6,557 nt of DNA from Gammaproteobacteria bacterium (GTDB taxonomy: Bacteria; Pseudomonadota; Gammaproteobacteria; Thiohalospirales; Thiohalospiraceae), in contig JABURU010000352.1 in assembly GCA_014762485.1 (NCBI GenBank), forward strand, positions 1 to 6,557. The letters run 5' to 3'. Both the position numbers and the translations under genes were made by a program. Below, piece after piece: positions 4,755 through 6,557 of this stretch; positions within the stretch are counted from its first letter, which is position 1; each line of letters starts with the position of its first letter. The notes beneath the pieces are model-generated. The model did no database searches. It saw nothing but the letters and a program-made list of their open reading frames with translations, and had not been told where the DNA came from.

Positions 4755-6557
4755 TAACGCTTACCGGATCGTCTGGCTGATTTTTTCGATGCCTTTTTCC
4801 TCACGGGCTTACCACGAGACTTGTCAGCCGACCGTCTTTTCTTTGGCTTTTTGGGCCTGGACTCAGCGTCACCAGTTTCCTCTTCCATCCCGGCCAGCAC
4901 AAAGTCAATCTTTCGTTCATCCAGATCAACCCGAACGACTTTAATATCGATCTGATCACCCAGGCGATAAATCGTCTTTCTTCGCTCTCCAACCAACCGA
5001 TGGGTTACCGGATCAAAGTGGTAATAGTCATTGGCTAGGGCAGTGACATGGATCAGGCCTTCGACAAAGATATCCTTCAGCTCAACAAATAAGCCAAAAT
5101 TGGTCACCGCTGTGACGGTACCGGTATATTCCTCGCCAACCTTGTCCTGCATGTATTCGCACTTCAACCAGTCTACCGCGTCACGGGTCGCCTCATCGGC
5201 ACGGCGCTCGGTCATCGAACAGTGTTCTCCCAGCATCAGCATATCCTGCATACCATATTCATAGGCAGGAATATCATCTCTGCTTTTGCTGAACATCCCC
5301 ATGGCGCGCTGCATGATCGGTTTTGACTTGCGCTTTAACTTGCCCACGGCGTGTTTAATCGCGCGGTGTATCAATAGGTCGGGGTAACGACGGATCGGTG
5401 AGGTAAAATGGGTATAAGCCTCGAAGCCAAGGCCAAAGTGGCCGTGGTTATCCGGTGTGTAAACCGCTTGCCGCAGGCTGCGCAGCATGACAGTGGATAT
5501 CAGGTGATAATCTGGACGCTGTTGTATTGAGAGCAATAAATTACTGTAATCGTGAGGTGAAGGCTTATCCCCGCCCCCCAGATTCAAACCCAGCTCTGCA
5601 AGAAACTCTCGCAGTCCCTCCAGCTTCTCCATTGATGGCGCTTCATGTACCCGGTAAAGGCTGGGAATCTTGTTCTCCAGCAAGAACTCCGCCGTGGCAA
5701 CGTTGGCGGCGATCATAAACTCTTCGATCAACATGTGGGCATCGTTGCGCACGACCGGAACAATCTGGTCTATTTTACGCTCGACACCAAACATGATGCG
5801 TGTCTCGGTAGTATCAAAGTCTATGGCACCTCGACTCTCGCGACGTTTACGCAATACCTTAAACAACTGATAGGCATTATCAATATGAGGCATTACCGCC
5901 TGGTACTGTTGACGTAAGCCGGTGTCATTATCAAGCACCATCGACGCGACCTTGCTGTAGGTCAGGCGGGCATGGGAACGCATCAAGCCTTCAAAGAAAC
6001 GTGCACTTTTTGTCTTCCCCTCCTGATCAATGATCATCTCACAGACCATACACAGACGATCCACATCCGGGTTTAATGAGCAAAGCCCATTAGAAAGGAT
6101 CTCCGGCAACATCGGTACTACACGCTCGGGAAAATAAACCGAGTTGCCTCGTTCAAATGCGGCTTTATCCAGCGCCGAGTGCGGTGTCACATAGGCTGAC
6201 ACATCGGCAATGGCTACGTAAAGTTTCCACTCCTTGCCATGTGGTTCCACATACACAGCATCATCAAAGTCGCGGGAGTCTTCGCCGTCTATCGTCACCA
6301 GAGGCAGGTGGCGGATATCTTCACGACCCACCTTGGCCTCTTCCGGCACTTCGTCGGTCATGCCACTAATTTCGTCTTCGACCCCAGCTGGCCACGCCTC
6401 GGGGATACCAAAGCTGCGGATGGCGATGTCGATTTCCATCCCTGGACCCATGTGGTCGCCCAACACTTCTTTTACTCGCCCCAGACCCTGGCGAAATGAA
6501 GTGGGATATTCAGTAATTTCCACATTCACTATCTGGCCGTGTTTAGCGCCAGCCTGC
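4754..6557 (-). CDS. rnr: Ribonuclease R, 3'-5' exoribonuclease (5' end cut off by window)
   Basis: RNase R degrades structured RNA processively from the 3' end and works in rRNA quality control and mRNA decay. The window holds 600 codons before the TAG stop, and the frame is open to the edge (QAGAKHGQIVNVEITEYPT). By alignment to the E. coli protein (813 residues), about 180 N-terminal residues, with the helix-turn-helix region and most of the cold-shock domains, lie outside. A GTG at 6529 is internal, not a start. Counting from that GTG codon, the RNB catalytic motif DGEDSRDFDD (81-90) keeps all four metal-binding aspartates (81, 87, 89, 90), and HFTSPIRRYPDL (374-385) is the other family hallmark. 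An S1 RNA-binding domain follows (about 466-547). The C-terminal tail (559-591) is very rich in Lys and Arg, typical of RNase R rather than RNase II. It overlaps rlmB by one base. Confidence 0.98.
   Translation of the reverse strand, partial: QAGAKHGQIVNVEITEYPTSFRQGLGRVKEVLGDHMGPGMEIDIAIRSFGIPEAWPAGVEDEISGMTDEVPEEAKVGREDIRHLPLVTIDGEDSRDFDDAVYVEPHGKEWKLYVAIADVSAYVTPHSALDKAAFERGNSVYFPERVVPMLPEILSNGLCSLNPDVDRLCMVCEMIIDQEGKTKSARFFEGLMRSHARLTYSKVASMVLDNDTGLRQQYQAVMPHIDNAYQLFKVLRKRRESRGAIDFDTTETRIMFGVERKIDQIVPVVRNDAHMLIEEFMIAANVATAEFLLENKIPSLYRVHEAPSMEKLEGLREFLAELGLNLGGGDKPSPHDYSNLLLSIQQRPDYHLISTVMLRSLRQAVYTPDNHGHFGLGFEAYTHFTSPIRRYPDLLIHRAIKHAVGKLKRKSKPIMQRAMGMFSKSRDDIPAYEYGMQDMLMLGEHCSMTERRADEATRDAVDWLKCEYMQDKVGEEYTGTVTAVTNFGLFVELKDIFVEGLIHVTALANDYYHFDPVTHRLVGERRKTIYRLGDQIDIKVVRVDLDERKIDFVLAGMEEETGDAESRPKKPKKRRSADKSRGKPVRKKASKKSARRSGKR

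Noticed and set aside
4754..6529. rnr starting at GTG 6529
   Set aside because: The frame stays open to the window edge and the residues before it continue the alignment with RNase R. The GTG is an internal valine.
1..6557. Mobile element, CRISPR, tRNA or novel accessory system
   Set aside because: All coding space is filled by conserved housekeeping genes in a known order. I saw no inverted-repeat ends, repeat arrays, tRNA-like folds or foreign genes.

Overview
The window comes from a gammaproteobacterium, probably a non-enteric one. All eight recognisable genes lie on the minus strand, so reading order runs from high to low coordinates: rnr (5' part outside the window) - rlmB - rpsF - priB - rpsR - DUF2232 membrane protein - rplI - dnaB (3' end outside the window). 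The proteins resemble their Escherichia coli counterparts strongly. Having priB between rpsF and rpsR is an enterobacterial-type feature. A DUF2232 membrane protein between rpsR and rplI, with dnaB directly after rplI, is the order I recall from Pseudomonas. Base composition looks balanced, and I see no sign of recent transfer, mobile elements, CRISPR arrays or RNA genes.

There are three apparent transcription blocks. (1) rnr and rlmB overlap by one base (TAGTG) and are probably translationally coupled; they supply the 3'-5' exoribonuclease RNase R and a 23S rRNA ribose methyltransferase. (2) rpsF-priB-rpsR-DUF2232-rplI is a tight ribosomal-protein operon with gaps of 11 to 43 bases. It is preceded by a promoter-like sequence right after rlmB, a short GC hairpin, and a leader fold that fits the known S6:S18 autoregulatory RNA. 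It ends in a strong intrinsic terminator after rplI. (3) dnaB, the replicative helicase, follows that terminator and probably has its own promoter in the roughly 90-base gap.

The genes share a housekeeping theme: ribosomal proteins S6, S18 and L9, two RNA-processing or modifying enzymes, and two replication proteins (the primosome protein PriB and the helicase DnaB). The two non-coding stretches (1308-1462 and 3873-3998) are short and carry the regulatory elements listed.

I do not see an undescribed system. The points most worth a second look are the apparent CTG start of priB, which restores a first beta strand that a conventional start would remove; the rpsF leader, where a hairpin, a CCG trinucleotide and a sequestered Shine-Dalgarno sequence match the S6:S18 motif architecture; and the uncharacterised multi-pass membrane protein embedded in the ribosomal operon.
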